A DNA stretch of 21,921 nucleotides, taken from NCBI GenBank assembly GCA_022360075.1, contig JAKSDN010001214.1, positions 1 through 21,921 on the forward strand. Reading direction: 5' to 3'. The notes under the pieces were generated by a model. It was not told where the DNA came from. It saw only the letters and a list, made by a program, of their open reading frames with translations, and made no database searches. Shown here in pieces: positions 7,178-16,212 of the stretch. A program made the translations under genes and the position numbers. This DNA comes from Kiloniellales bacterium. Lineage in GTDB: Bacteria; Pseudomonadota; Alphaproteobacteria; Kiloniellales; JAKSDN01. Positions within the stretch are counted from its first letter, which is position 1. Each line of letters opens with the position of its first letter.

Positions 7178-9694
7178 ATGTTCTCGGCTGACCGATCCGG
7201 CTCGCTCACGCGGCGAACACTCTGGCGCGTCGCGGTCCGCATCGGCATCGTCGTGGCCATCGCCACGGTGGTCAGCTTCTGGCACGTCAGGTCCGGCTTG
7301 GAGAGCCAAGCCCTCGAGAAGCTCGTGCGCTTCGTCGAGGAGCGCCGGGCGCGCGAGAGCCATGTCTTCGTCATGGCCGGCGAGCACCTCGAGATCATTG
7401 AAAAGGCCTATCTTGAGCGTCTGGCCTCGATCGAGGCGCTGGATCCCCGACCACGCTTCGATGTGCTCTTCGAGACCCGCGCCGACGGGACCCTTCGTCT
7501 GCGCGAGCGTGTCTTCACGGACTCGGGCGTTTCCGGCTTCGTCGGCAAGCATGTCGAGGTCAGCGACGATCTGCGCCGCCGCCTGTTGGCCGCTTACGAT
7601 GTGCTGCGGCAGTTCGGGCCCGGTTGGCAGCGCCGTTACGTGAACCTCTACGTGGTCACGCCGGAAAGCGCGGTCCTGATGTTCTGGCCCGACCAGCCCT
7701 GGGCGCTCGAGTCGAACGACTGGCAGATCCACGGCAAGCTCGCGCTCGCCGCCGGTTTGCAGGACGAGGTTCTGGTCGTCGGCGCGGACAACGCCGCGAC
7801 CGGCAGCGAGGAGCGCTGGTCGGATCTCTACTTCGACTACGGCGTGAACGACTGGATGGTGTCGGCGACGCGGCCCATCGAGCACGACGGTCAGCCGATG
7901 CTCACGGTCGGGCAGGACGTGCTGCTTTCGGAGCTCTTCGCCCGCACCTTGAACAGCGAATCCGACGGCACCTACACGATGATCTTTCGCGAGGACGGCC
8001 GTCTGATCGCCCATCCGCGTTTCACCGAGGCGCTGCAGGCTCAGAGCGGCGCGCTGCTCATCCAGGAGGCCGGCGATCCCCAGCTTATCCGCACCTTCGA
8101 GCTGGCCAAGGCGCGTCAGCCGGGCGAGGTGGTCGTCGAGAACGCCGAAGACGGCGAGTTCCTGGCGGTGACTCGGCTCATGGGGCCGGGCTGGTTCCTG
8201 GTCACCGGATTCTCCAAGGCCGTGGTCGCGGAGCGTGCCTTCGAGACCGCACGCCTGATACTGCTGCTCGGCGCCGTGGCCTTGGTCGTCGAGATTGCCA
8301 TCCTGTTCTGGGTCCTGCGCAATCAGGTCGCCCTGCCGCTGCGCGGCCTGCTGCGGGCGACGCGCCGCATCGCTTCGGGTCACTTCGACGCCAAGCTGTC
8401 GGTCGAGCGCAACGACGAGCTGGGTCAGCTCGCCCGCTCCTTCAACGCCATGGCGCAGGAGATCGAAAACCGGGAGGCCACGCTCGCTGAGCGAAGCGCC
8501 AAGCTCGGTGAGCTCAACGAGCAGCTCGCGCACGAGCTTGCCGAGCGCGAGCGCATGGAAGAGCAGGTCGCGCGCCAGCGCGACGCCCTGCATCAGAGCG
8601 AGAAGCTCAACGCGCTGGGCTCCCTGCTGGCCGGGGTCGCGCACGAGCTGAACAATCCGCTGTCGGTCGTGGTCGGCCGTACGATGATGCTCGAGGAGCG
8701 CTTCCGCGGCACGGCACAGGCGGACATGATCGCCAAGATCCGTGCCGCCGCGGAGCGCTGTGCGAAGATCGTCAAGACCTTCGTTGCCATGGCGCGACAG
8801 GAGCAGCCCTCGCGCCAGGCCACGTGCATTTCGGACGTGGTGCGCTCGACGCTCGACATCGTCGGCTACGGATTGCGGCGCGAGGCGATCGAGCTGGAGC
8901 TCGACGTGGAGGCGGGCTTGCCCGAGATCTCCGCCGACCCGAACCAGCTCGCGCAGGTCTTCACGAACCTGTTGGTCAACGCGCAGCAGGCCCTGGCCAG
9001 CCATCCGCAGCCTCGCATCGTGCGGATCTCGGGAAGCCTGGAGGAGGACGACAAGGAGTTGCTGATCCGGGTCGCCGACAACGGGCCGGGCATCCCATCC
9101 GATGTCGTCTCGCGGATCTTCGAGCCCTTCTACACCACCAAGCCGGTCGGCGAGGGCACCGGCCTCGGCCTCTCGGTCTGCCGCGGCCTGATCGAGGCCC
9201 ACGGCGGCTCGATCGATGTGCATTTGCCGGCAAAAGGCGGCACGGAGTTCCGCATTCGGCTCCCGGTGGATCCGGCGGCCCGCGCCGCGCCGGCCGGACC
9301 GGCCCGGCGCATGGACCGTATCGGCGGCCATCATATCCTGGTCGTGGAGGACGAGCCTGAGATTGCCCGCATGCTGGCCGAGGTGCTGGAGGCGCTGGGC
9401 CACCGCGTGGAGATTGCCGAGAGCGGCCGGGTCGCGCTCAATCGCCTGACCGAGGTCGAGTTCGATCTGGTGGTGAGCGATCTGCGCATGCCCGACATCG
9501 ACGGCACCCATCTGTTCCATGAGCTCAAGCTGCGCCATCCGCACCAGGCCTCGCGCATGGTCTTCGTCACGGGCGATTCGCTGAGCGGCGCTGCCGACCG
9601 CTTCCTGGCCGAGGCGGAACGCCCGGTGATCGAGAAGCCCTTCACGCCCGAAGAGGTACGCCGCGTGGTCGCCGAGCAACTGGAACGGCGGTGA
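7178..9694 (+). CDS. Cache/HAMP hybrid histidine kinase with C-terminal receiver domain
   Basis: A membrane sensor kinase of 838 residues. Order: membrane span about 17-36; periplasmic part 37-356 with a dCache-like pattern (RRYVNLYVVTPE near 152-163, DYGVNDWMVSATRPI near 220-234); second span 357-380; HAMP about 381-433; coiled linker to 475; HisKA with phospho-His489 in HELNNP; HATPase with N-box Asn601, DNGPGIP (634-640) and GTGLGL (660-665); receiver domain about 718-838 with acidic E724/D725, phospho-Asp768 in SDLRMPD, Thr798 and Lys820. All catalytic residues are present. The start is ATG 7178; the Shine-Dalgarno is weak. It follows the binding protein by 35 bases and overlaps the propeller gene by 4 (GTGA). 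A hybrid kinase normally passes phosphate through an HPt protein, and none is encoded here; the receiver may instead act on the kinase itself. Confidence 0.93.
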   Translation: MFSADRSGSLTRRTLWRVAVRIGIVVAIATVVSFWHVRSGLESQALEKLVRFVEERRARESHVFVMAGEHLEIIEKAYLERLASIEALDPRPRFDVLFETRADGTLRLRERVFTDSGVSGFVGKHVEVSDDLRRRLLAAYDVLRQFGPGWQRRYVNLYVVTPESAVLMFWPDQPWALESNDWQIHGKLALAAGLQDEVLVVGADNAATGSEERWSDLYFDYGVNDWMVSATRPIEHDGQPMLTVGQDVLLSELFARTLNSESDGTYTMIFREDGRLIAHPRFTEALQAQSGALLIQEAGDPQLIRTFELAKARQPGEVVVENAEDGEFLAVTRLMGPGWFLVTGFSKAVVAERAFETARLILLLGAVALVVEIAILFWVLRNQVALPLRGLLRATRRIASGHFDAKLSVERNDELGQLARSFNAMAQEIENREATLAERSAKLGELNEQLAHELAERERMEEQVARQRDALHQSEKLNALGSLLAGVAHELNNPLSVVVGRTMMLEERFRGTAQADMIAKIRAAAERCAKIVKTFVAMARQEQPSRQATCISDVVRSTLDIVGYGLRREAIELELDVEAGLPEISADPNQLAQVFTNLLVNAQQALASHPQPRIVRISGSLEEDDKELLIRVADNGPGIPSDVVSRIFEPFYTTKPVGEGTGLGLSVCRGLIEAHGGSIDVHLPAKGGTEFRIRLPVDPAARAAPAGPARRMDRIGGHHILVVEDEPEIARMLAEVLEALGHRVEIAESGRVALNRLTEVEFDLVVSDLRMPDIDGTHLFHELKLRHPHQASRMVFVTGDSLSGAADRFLAEAERPVIEKPFTPEEVRRVVAEQLERR

Positions 9695-10686
9695 GGCGAA
9701 ACCGTTTCGGATCGGGCTTACGGCGCGCCGGATGCCTCGGCCTGGCTCTCTGCGCCCTGACGTGCCTGGCCGCGTCGGTCGAGGCCGCTGACGAGCCGGA
9801 AAGCCGCCACGGCCTTGGCCAGCGGATCGTTCGCGCGCTCGCGGTCCATGATAGAGAGCCCGAACGCATTCTCGTGGGCAACAAGGGCCAGCAGCCGGGT
9901 ACGGCCCTGGTGTTCGAGAGCCGTGATGCCGGCCGAAGCTGGACGACCCTCAACGGCGGGCGCCCGCTGGCGCCCGAGGCGAGCGACGTGCAAGCCGTCG
10001 CCTACGGCCCGAAGGGGACAATTCTGGCCGGCACCTGGAAGCACGGGCTCTTCGTCTCGCGCGACGACGGCGCCAGCTTCACACCGCACGCTGGCTTTCC
10101 CAGCCAGGACGTGCGCGATATCGAACCCGTGCCGGACCGGCCGTCGATCCTCTACGCGGCGACAGGGCGCGACGGCGTGTTCAAGAGCGAGGATGGCGGC
10201 CGCAACTGGCGCGCGCTCGGGCCGGACAAGAGCTTCCTCTGGTCGCTGACGGTCATACCCGACGGCGGGACGGTCTTCGCCGCCTCGCCCGAGGCCAAGG
10301 TCTTTCGCAGCGAGGACGGCGGCGCTTCCTGGACGCTGATCTTCGACCAGGAGAAGGTCTATGCCGTGGCGGCGAGTGATGACGGTTCGGCGCTGTGGCT
10401 TGCCAGCGAGACCGGTCTGTTTCGGTCTTCCGACGGCGGCGCGACCTGGTCCCGCGTCGCCTCGCTGCCGTCCGACAAGCTGTCTTCGGTCCTGTGGCAA
10501 GAGGGCAGCTCGCCGCAGGTCGTCGTGGGGTCGTGGACTGCGGGCCTCTATCGCTACGTCCCAGGGAGCGACGAGGCGACCCATGAATTCAGCGGTCTTC
10601 CAATCGTCCACCTCGGCCGGGCAGGCGATGATCTCTTGCTGGGCACCTGGGGGCGGGGGCTGACGATCCTGCCCGGCCTCGACTGA
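9691..10686 (+). CDS. Secreted Asp-box (BNR/VPS10/Ycf48-like) beta-propeller protein
   Basis: A 331-residue exported protein. Residues 1-33 look like a signal peptide (Arg-rich start, hydrophobic core LGLALCALTCLAA, cleavage near VEA/AD). At least five Asp boxes (S-x-D-x-G-x-x-W/F) lie at 77-84, 123-130, 166-173, 207-214 and 246-253, evenly spaced by about 40-45 residues, which marks a beta-propeller of the sialidase/sortilin/Ycf48 kind. The sialidase Arg-triad context is not evident, so I do not call an enzyme; such propellers usually bind proteins or glycans. The start is GTG 9691, within the kinase stop (4-base overlap), so translation is coupled and the product probably works with the kinase or its binding protein. 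C-terminal LLLGTWGRGLTIL mirrors the earlier blades and closes the propeller. Confidence 0.78.
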   Translation: MRRNRFGSGLRRAGCLGLALCALTCLAASVEAADEPESRHGLGQRIVRALAVHDREPERILVGNKGQQPGTALVFESRDAGRSWTTLNGGRPLAPEASDVQAVAYGPKGTILAGTWKHGLFVSRDDGASFTPHAGFPSQDVRDIEPVPDRPSILYAATGRDGVFKSEDGGRNWRALGPDKSFLWSLTVIPDGGTVFAASPEAKVFRSEDGGASWTLIFDQEKVYAVAASDDGSALWLASETGLFRSSDGGATWSRVASLPSDKLSSVLWQEGSSPQVVVGSWTAGLYRYVPGSDEATHEFSGLPIVHLGRAGDDLLLGTWGRGLTILPGLD

Positions 10687-10777
10687 GCCCGCCCTAATGC
10701 TGGCACCGCGGCGCCGGATGTGCTTCACCGGGTCTGGCAGGCCGAGTGCGGACACAGGCGCGAGAGAGAGGGTTCCC

Positions 10778-11737
10778 ATGAGCCGTGTCGATCTGAGCGA
10801 GCGGCTCGACCCGCAGATGCTGGCCGCGGTCGAGAAGCAGGTCGAGCTGGTGCCGCCCAGCGGGCCGCTCCGCGACCAGCCGATCGAGCGGGTCAGGGCG
10901 CATTACAAGCAGGACCGCGCGTTCTGGAACGCCGATCGGCCCGAGCTGCCAAAGGTCGAGAATGCGAGCTTGCCCGGCCCGTTCGGCCCCATCCCCCTGA
11001 GACTCTATTATCCCGGCGGCGAAGCGCTCTATCCGGCGTTGGTCTATCTGCACGGCGGAGGCTGGATCGTCGGTGACCTCGACACGCACGACAAGATCAT
11101 GCGGCTGCTGGCACTGAAGGCCGGAGTCGCGGTCGTCGGCGTCGACTATCGCTTGGCGCCCGAGCACAAGTTCCCGAGCCAGCTTGAGGAATGCCTGACC
11201 GTTCTGCGCCACCTCGCGGCCGAAGGTGGGAATTGGAATATCGACGGCGCGCGTCTGGCGGTCGGCGGCGACTCCGCCGGCGCGAACATGAGCGCGGCGC
11301 TCTGTCAGATCCTGGCTGGCGAGGGGGCGAGTCCGCTCAAGGCGGCGGTGCTCTACTACGGCGCCTTCGGCCTGCGGGACTCCGTCTCGCGCCGCAAGTA
11401 CGGCGGCGAGGAAGACGGGATGAGCGCCGACGACCTCGCCTACTACGTCGACTGCCTGGTCCGGCAGCCCGAGGACCTGCGAGACCCGCGCTTCGACGTC
11501 CTGAGCGGCGATCTCACGGCTTTGCCGCCCAGCTTTATCGCGGCCGCGGAGTTCGATCCGATCGTCGACGACAGTTTGGTGCTCGCCGACCTATTGGCCG
11601 AAGCCGGCCTGGAGCACAGGCTCCGGCTCTATCCGGGTGTCCTCCACGGCTTTCTGCACCTGACCCGCATGGTCGAGGTGGCCGGCACCGCGATCGACGA
11701 ATCGGCGCTCTGGCTGCGCGAGAAGCTGAAGCCCTGA
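10778..11737 (+). CDS. Alpha/beta hydrolase, HSL-type esterase/lipase
   Basis: Hydrolyses carboxyl esters; the substrate is unknown. The 319 residues show the hormone-sensitive-lipase family motifs: oxyanion HGGGW (92-96), DYRLAPEH (123-130), nucleophile Ser166 in GGDSAGAN, acid Asp260 in EFDP, and base His290 in LHGF. There is no signal peptide, so it is cytoplasmic. The start is ATG 10778, with a purine-rich GAGAGAGGG upstream; an in-frame ATG 81 bases earlier (10697) gives an Arg/Gly-rich extension unlike the family. It lies 91 bases after the propeller gene on the same strand and may be part of that transcript, but nothing in the sequence ties its job to the kinase. It converges on the 995-residue gene with only 22 bases between stops. 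Confidence 0.9.
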   Translation: MSRVDLSERLDPQMLAAVEKQVELVPPSGPLRDQPIERVRAHYKQDRAFWNADRPELPKVENASLPGPFGPIPLRLYYPGGEALYPALVYLHGGGWIVGDLDTHDKIMRLLALKAGVAVVGVDYRLAPEHKFPSQLEECLTVLRHLAAEGGNWNIDGARLAVGGDSAGANMSAALCQILAGEGASPLKAAVLYYGAFGLRDSVSRRKYGGEEDGMSADDLAYYVDCLVRQPEDLRDPRFDVLSGDLTALPPSFIAAAEFDPIVDDSLVLADLLAEAGLEHRLRLYPGVLHGFLHLTRMVEVAGTAIDESALWLREKLKP

Positions 11738-11759
11738 AGATACTGCGCCTTGTGGAGTC

Positions 11760-14747
11760 TCAGAGCGGCGGACCGAAGGCCTCACCACCACCGCCGCCGT
11801 AGCCGGACCTCTCGAGCACGCCGGGTGCGGTGGCATCGGCCTGCCATTTGTCGAGCACGCGTCGGGCAGATTCGAAATCGATCTGCTCGTAGAGCGCAAG
11901 GACCTTGGCGAAGCGCCCTGGCGCGGGCTCTGGCTCGGCGTGATAGTGCTTGCGCACCATCAGGAACAGGGACGCGAAGAGCAGCTCTTCCAGGCGCAGG
12001 GCACGGCAGATGATCACGAGGTCTTCGCCGCCGGGGGCCCTCAGAATACGGTTGATGCGGGCCGGCGTGAGTCGCGAGAGGTCGCGCAGCCGGCTCTCGA
12101 ATCCCGACAAATTGCCTTCGCGCAACGCCATGATCAGGTCCTGCGGCGTTTCCGCCGTTTTCAAGGCGTCATGCTGCGTGCGCCGGGGAGGTGGCGGGGT
12201 CAGGCTCCGAGGGATGGCTTCGCCCTGGTAGGGCCACTCCTCGGCCATCGGCTCGTCGTCATCTTCGATTGGCTCTTCAGCGTTCGATAGGTGATCGGAG
12301 GCAAGGATCGCCGAGCGCGCATCGGAGAAGCCCGGCGACACCGGCGCCGCCTCATCCTCTTCACCATGCACGTCCGGCTCGTCGGCCGCCGTCTCGGCGG
12401 GCTTCGCGTCTTTCCTTTTCGCCGGGGCGCCGAAGTCCGCTTGCACCGTGAACGCCATCGGCCAGCTCGACGGGGCGCCCGGCAGGAACTCGATCGGTCT
12501 CTCCGCGCTCCTCGAGGCCGGCGATGCGGGCCAGGCGCTTGGCTCGGGCGTCGCTTCGGGTTCCGGAAGCGGCGGCGCGACGGGCGGTGGTGCGGGCTCG
12601 GCCGGGCGACTCATCGGCAGCGGCGGAGCCTGTTCGGCAGGCGCTTCTTCCGCCGGCACGGGCTCGGCAAGCCAAGCGGGCGCCGCGGTCGCGCGGGTCT
12701 CGTCCGCGTCCAGCGCGTCGACGATCTGGAGAGCAGCCACCTGCACCGGCGCCTCGGCAGGCGCGCGATCCTGGCCTTCGGGCGGCAGAGGATGCAGCAG
12801 GAGCTCTGCCGGCTCCGCCTCACCGTCGACGCTATAGTCGGGGTCGGGCCGACGCCAGCGGCGGCGCAGCGCCAGCAGGGCGAGCAGCAGGGCGATGGCC
12901 ATCGCGCCCGAGACGATCGCCCAGATCACCTCCCAGGATTTGAGTTGCTCTGGAATCCAGGCCTGGAGATCCGGACCCGGCGCGGGCTCACTCGGCAGCG
13001 CCTTGGGCATGATGGGGATCGCGCTCGGCGGCGAGGCGGTCACGGGCTCGCTTTCCGCGGTCTGCGCTTCGGATGTGGCGGAACCGCCACCCGGCGCGGT
13101 CGCCACCGTCTCGGGTTCCACCGGCGTCTCGGGCGCTGTTGCGGGGTCGATCGCTTTGGTGAGCGGTGGCGGATCGGCAGGTGCCGCCGCGTTGGTGGGT
13201 TCCTCTGTTGGCCCCGGCGCGGCCTGGCTCCGGCTTTCCGCCTCCTGCAGCTTGCTGTCCGCTGCGGCGACGATCGCCTCCTCGAAGCCGGGCTGCGCAT
13301 CGCGCGAGGCTGCGAGGGCCGCTTGAGACGGGATCGGCGGCGGCCGCTCCGCCACCAACGTGACCGGCGATTCCAGGCCCGGCTTCACGACGGGGCGGCT
13401 CAGGCCGATCAACGGCGGCTCGTCCAGGAGCTTGGCCGCGGCCTCGTCGCTTTCGGCGACGAGCTCCGCCAGCGTGGCCCCGCCAGGCAGCGGCCCGCGC
13501 GGCGTGGCGCCGCCGGGCTGCGGGTCAGTCGGCCCCGGTGACGCGGCCGGCTCCGGGAGGTCCGAGAGCTTCATGGCGTCGACCGATCCGGCGAGATCCG
13601 GCAGGTCCTCGATGTCGGCAAGCTGCTTCAGGCGTTCCGGCGCCGTCTCCGGTTCCACGGGCTCCACGCGGCTGCTGGGTAGCGGCTCCGACTTGCTGAA
13701 GGCCAGGTCCGTGGCGCGGTCCTCGACCGGGGCTGCGGGCCGCAGGGCGACGCCCGACCATTGCCGTCCGAGTTCGTGGGCGCTCGCGGCATACTCGATC
13801 CATTCCGAGGTCAGGGAGACCGGCGCTTTCGCCTCGAGCTGAGGCGAGGCGCTGTCGATGAAGGCCTCGACCTCGCTGAGCACCTGCTCTCTTCTTTCGA
13901 CCCAGCGATCGCGCAGCAGCGGCGTCTCGGAAGTCTCGGCCAGCAGGGAGATCACCAGGTACTTGTCCTTCAGGAACGCGAAACGCACGAAGTCCTGCAA
14001 AACGGACTCGTCGCTCTCGCCTGCCAGCGCCCGGCCGAGCGAGGAGCGCCGCATGTGCTCGGTCACCCAGGTCCAATGGGCGTGGGGATGAGTGGGGCTC
14101 AGGCGTTGCACCAGCGTGTTGGCGAGCTGGCTGATGTAGCGCCAATCGTCCTGTCCGACCTCCCGCGCCTCGCTGACCCGTTCCGGGTCCCACAGACCGC
14201 CGAGGCTGCTGTCGATGATGATACGCTCGCCCACCGATGCGCCGTCGCGGCCGCCGCCCAGCTCGACGATCTCGATGCGTCCGTCGACCAGAAGCAGGGC
14301 GAGCTGCTCGGCGACCTCGACGTAGTTGCGGTGCAGCATGCGCCAGAGCTTGCGCGCGTGCTGGTTCATCTCCAGGCGCATCAGCTCCTGGAAGTAGAGG
14401 CCGAGGTCGTCGATCATCCAGATGGCGCGCTGGATATCGTCCCGGTTCAGGTGGTGGATCGAGGGTCGCTCGGTGACGGCCGCCGGTATGATCTCGCCGC
14501 CCTGGGTCAAAGACCGCTCGCCGGCGGCGATGGGAACCGCCCGCTCCACATAGGCCACCACTGGGAGAGACGAAATGGCGATGAGCGCGAGAACCGCCGC
14601 GAGCGCTGCCGTCAGGGCGGGCCGAAAGTGGCTGGCGTGTCGGGCTTTGCGCGCAGGCGCGCCGCTCGTGGCACAGGACGCCCCGAGACCCGGGGAGACG
14701 ATTGCCGCTCCTTGTCCAAGGCCAGCCCTGCGTGCCCGATGCGTCAC
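11760..14747 (-). CDS. Large two-span membrane protein with Pro/Ala/Glu-rich linkers and DUF2336-like C-terminal region
   Basis: I do not recognise this 995-residue protein as a whole. It has a basic N-terminus, a membrane span at about 44-66, a folded-looking periplasmic part (about 95-345, helical, with WRMLHRNYVEVAEQLALLL and WRYISQLANTLVQRL), a Pro/Ala/Glu-rich stretch (345-600), a second span (606-627) followed by RRRWRR, a second disordered stretch (631-860), and a cytosolic helical end (861-980). That end (LIMALREGNLSGFESRLRDL, then LTPARINRILRAPGGEDL) resembles DUF2336-type repeats, a tentative match. It ends in a Gly-rich tail. Charges predict N-in, periplasm, C-in. The start is GTG 14747, overlapping the kinase stop by 4 bases, so the two are translationally coupled; a later start would still give the first span. 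The role may be to carry a signal between periplasm and cytosol for that kinase. Confidence 0.72.
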   Translation of the reverse strand: MTHRARRAGLGQGAAIVSPGLGASCATSGAPARKARHASHFRPALTAALAAVLALIAISSLPVVAYVERAVPIAAGERSLTQGGEIIPAAVTERPSIHHLNRDDIQRAIWMIDDLGLYFQELMRLEMNQHARKLWRMLHRNYVEVAEQLALLLVDGRIEIVELGGGRDGASVGERIIIDSSLGGLWDPERVSEAREVGQDDWRYISQLANTLVQRLSPTHPHAHWTWVTEHMRRSSLGRALAGESDESVLQDFVRFAFLKDKYLVISLLAETSETPLLRDRWVERREQVLSEVEAFIDSASPQLEAKAPVSLTSEWIEYAASAHELGRQWSGVALRPAAPVEDRATDLAFSKSEPLPSSRVEPVEPETAPERLKQLADIEDLPDLAGSVDAMKLSDLPEPAASPGPTDPQPGGATPRGPLPGGATLAELVAESDEAAAKLLDEPPLIGLSRPVVKPGLESPVTLVAERPPPIPSQAALAASRDAQPGFEEAIVAAADSKLQEAESRSQAAPGPTEEPTNAAAPADPPPLTKAIDPATAPETPVEPETVATAPGGGSATSEAQTAESEPVTASPPSAIPIMPKALPSEPAPGPDLQAWIPEQLKSWEVIWAIVSGAMAIALLLALLALRRRWRRPDPDYSVDGEAEPAELLLHPLPPEGQDRAPAEAPVQVAALQIVDALDADETRATAAPAWLAEPVPAEEAPAEQAPPLPMSRPAEPAPPPVAPPLPEPEATPEPSAWPASPASRSAERPIEFLPGAPSSWPMAFTVQADFGAPAKRKDAKPAETAADEPDVHGEEDEAAPVSPGFSDARSAILASDHLSNAEEPIEDDDEPMAEEWPYQGEAIPRSLTPPPPRRTQHDALKTAETPQDLIMALREGNLSGFESRLRDLSRLTPARINRILRAPGGEDLVIICRALRLEELLFASLFLMVRKHYHAEPEPAPGRFAKVLALYEQIDFESARRVLDKWQADATAPGVLERSGYGGGGGEAFGPPL

Positions 14748-16084
14748 ACCTGTTGCGCCCCCATCCGGCCTTTCTCCTTTTGTGCGAGGGCTAGGCGCAG
14801 TGTGAAACGCGCACCCTCCCCGGGCCGGCTCTCAACGGTTATACCCCCTCCAATGGCGCGCGCAAGGTCGCGTGAGATCGCAAGCCCCAGACCCGACCCG
14901 CTCTGCCCGGCATTGACCTCGTCTTGGATCCGGTAATTGCGCTCGAAGATCCTCTCCTGCTCCTGCTGATCGATGCCGATACCCGTATCCCACACGGCCA
15001 GCCGCAGCATGTTGCCCTGCTCGAGACCGGCTTCCACCCCGACGATGCCGCCGGTCGGCGTGTACTTGACCGCGTTCGAAAGCAGGTTGAGGAGGATCTG
15101 CCGCAGGGCCCTCGGCTCCGATTGCAGCGACGGAAGGTCGCCGCGCACCTGGTTGACCAGCGTCACGCCGGCGTCCGATGCCTGGTCCTCGACCATGCGC
15201 AGGCTCTGCGAGACGAAGTCGCGCACGACGATGGGCTGGAGCTCGCTGGCGTCCTCTTCGCGTTCGATCCGCGCCAGATCGATGAGGCTGTCGACCAGCG
15301 CCACCATGTGCATGCCCGAGTTGTAGATGTCGCTGCCGTACTCGACATAGCGCTCGAGGTCGTCGCCGAAGGCTTGGCGTTTGATGATCTCGGCGAACCC
15401 GATGATCGCGTTGAGCGGCGTGCGCAGCTCGTGGGTGATCGACGCGATCCTGGACTCGAAGCTCTTGCGGCCGGAATGCGAAAGCTCCCATTCGAGCTGG
15501 TCCTTCCTGGCCAGCGCCCGCTCCAGGAGGCTGATGAGCTGATCCTGAGCGCTCTCATCGGCTTCGCCTTGGCGGTCGGCGGCGCCTTCGAGGGCCGGCG
15601 GCGCGATGACGCCGGTGCCGCGATAGCCGACAAAGCCTCCGGTCGTACGGTCGAAGATGGGCACGCCGGTCAGGCGGCAAACGACCGCGTCGCCGGCACG
15701 GTTGTACAGCTTCAGCCCCAGGCCGCGAAACGGCGAGCGGCTCTTCAAGGATTCCAGCGCGGCGCTCGTCGCCTCGCTGCCGTCCTCCCGGTCCAGTGTC
15801 CGCCTCAGATTCTCACCGAGGCCGAGCTCGGCCGGCACTTGCAGCCCCTCGGTGAAGGATTCCGAGACGTGGCTCATCTTGAGGCCCGCGTCGCACTCCC
15901 AATGCCAGTCGACGACGGACCGCAACACGTCTTCGTAGCCGATGAGCGTGTTCATCAGCCATCGGTTCGGGCCCTGCTCCTGGCGGGCTTCCTGGCCTTT
16001 CGATGACAGGCTCTTGTCGATTTTCGGGGGCATCTCTTTGACCACGGACTGCACGGCGCGGGCTCCACTTTTCTTTTCGTTCAT
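14744..16084 (-). CDS. Soluble PAS-domain sensor histidine kinase
   Basis: A cytoplasmic kinase of 446 residues with no membrane span. A PAS-like region covers about 48-165 (VVDWHWECDAGLKMSHVSES, then VPIFDRTTGGFVGYRGTG). HisKA follows with phospho-His218 in ITHELRTPLNAIIGFAEII, the form common in PleC/DivJ-type alphaproteobacterial kinases. The HATPase has N-box Asn337 (LLSNAVKYTP), DTGIG (366-370) and GSGLGL (396-401). No receiver domain is present and no response regulator gene is nearby. The start is ATG 16084; I see no clear Shine-Dalgarno. Its stop overlaps the start of the large membrane protein, and the TPR gene lies 128 bases upstream on the same strand. Because it has no sensor in the membrane, the membrane protein is the natural input partner, by inference. 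Confidence 0.92.
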   Translation of the reverse strand: MNEKKSGARAVQSVVKEMPPKIDKSLSSKGQEARQEQGPNRWLMNTLIGYEDVLRSVVDWHWECDAGLKMSHVSESFTEGLQVPAELGLGENLRRTLDREDGSEATSAALESLKSRSPFRGLGLKLYNRAGDAVVCRLTGVPIFDRTTGGFVGYRGTGVIAPPALEGAADRQGEADESAQDQLISLLERALARKDQLEWELSHSGRKSFESRIASITHELRTPLNAIIGFAEIIKRQAFGDDLERYVEYGSDIYNSGMHMVALVDSLIDLARIEREEDASELQPIVVRDFVSQSLRMVEDQASDAGVTLVNQVRGDLPSLQSEPRALRQILLNLLSNAVKYTPTGGIVGVEAGLEQGNMLRLAVWDTGIGIDQQEQERIFERNYRIQDEVNAGQSGSGLGLAISRDLARAIGGGITVESRPGEGARFTLRLALAQKEKGRMGAQQV

Positions 16085-16212
16085 CGTGAGGCGGTCGACT
16101 TTCGAAGCGTCAGCTACCTCCTTCGTTCAACTCCCTGTTCGTCACCGGGTCCGGATCTGGTCTTGGTCCGATTGCGGTCCTTTGGTCCCGCGGCAGTCTC
16201 CGATCCCGCCCG

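Noticed and set aside
7112..9679. An 855-codon open frame on the minus strand, opposite the hybrid kinase.
   Set aside because: It mirrors the kinase gene, whose motifs are all in the plus-strand reading. Its product is low in complexity and has no domain pattern; long antisense frames are common at this G+C.
9691..10686. Calling the propeller a sialidase.
   Set aside because: Asp boxes are present, but I could not find the catalytic Arg triad, Tyr/Glu pair or FRIP motif, so only the fold is claimed.
12291..13541. A 416-codon plus-strand frame opposite the 995-residue gene.
   Set aside because: The product is an Arg/Gly-rich string made by reading the Pro/Ala/Glu linker backwards; no Shine-Dalgarno or domain.
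13761..16006. Two long plus-strand frames (13761-14936 and 14924-16006).
   Set aside because: They lie opposite the large membrane protein and the PAS kinase, which have clear motifs on the minus strand.
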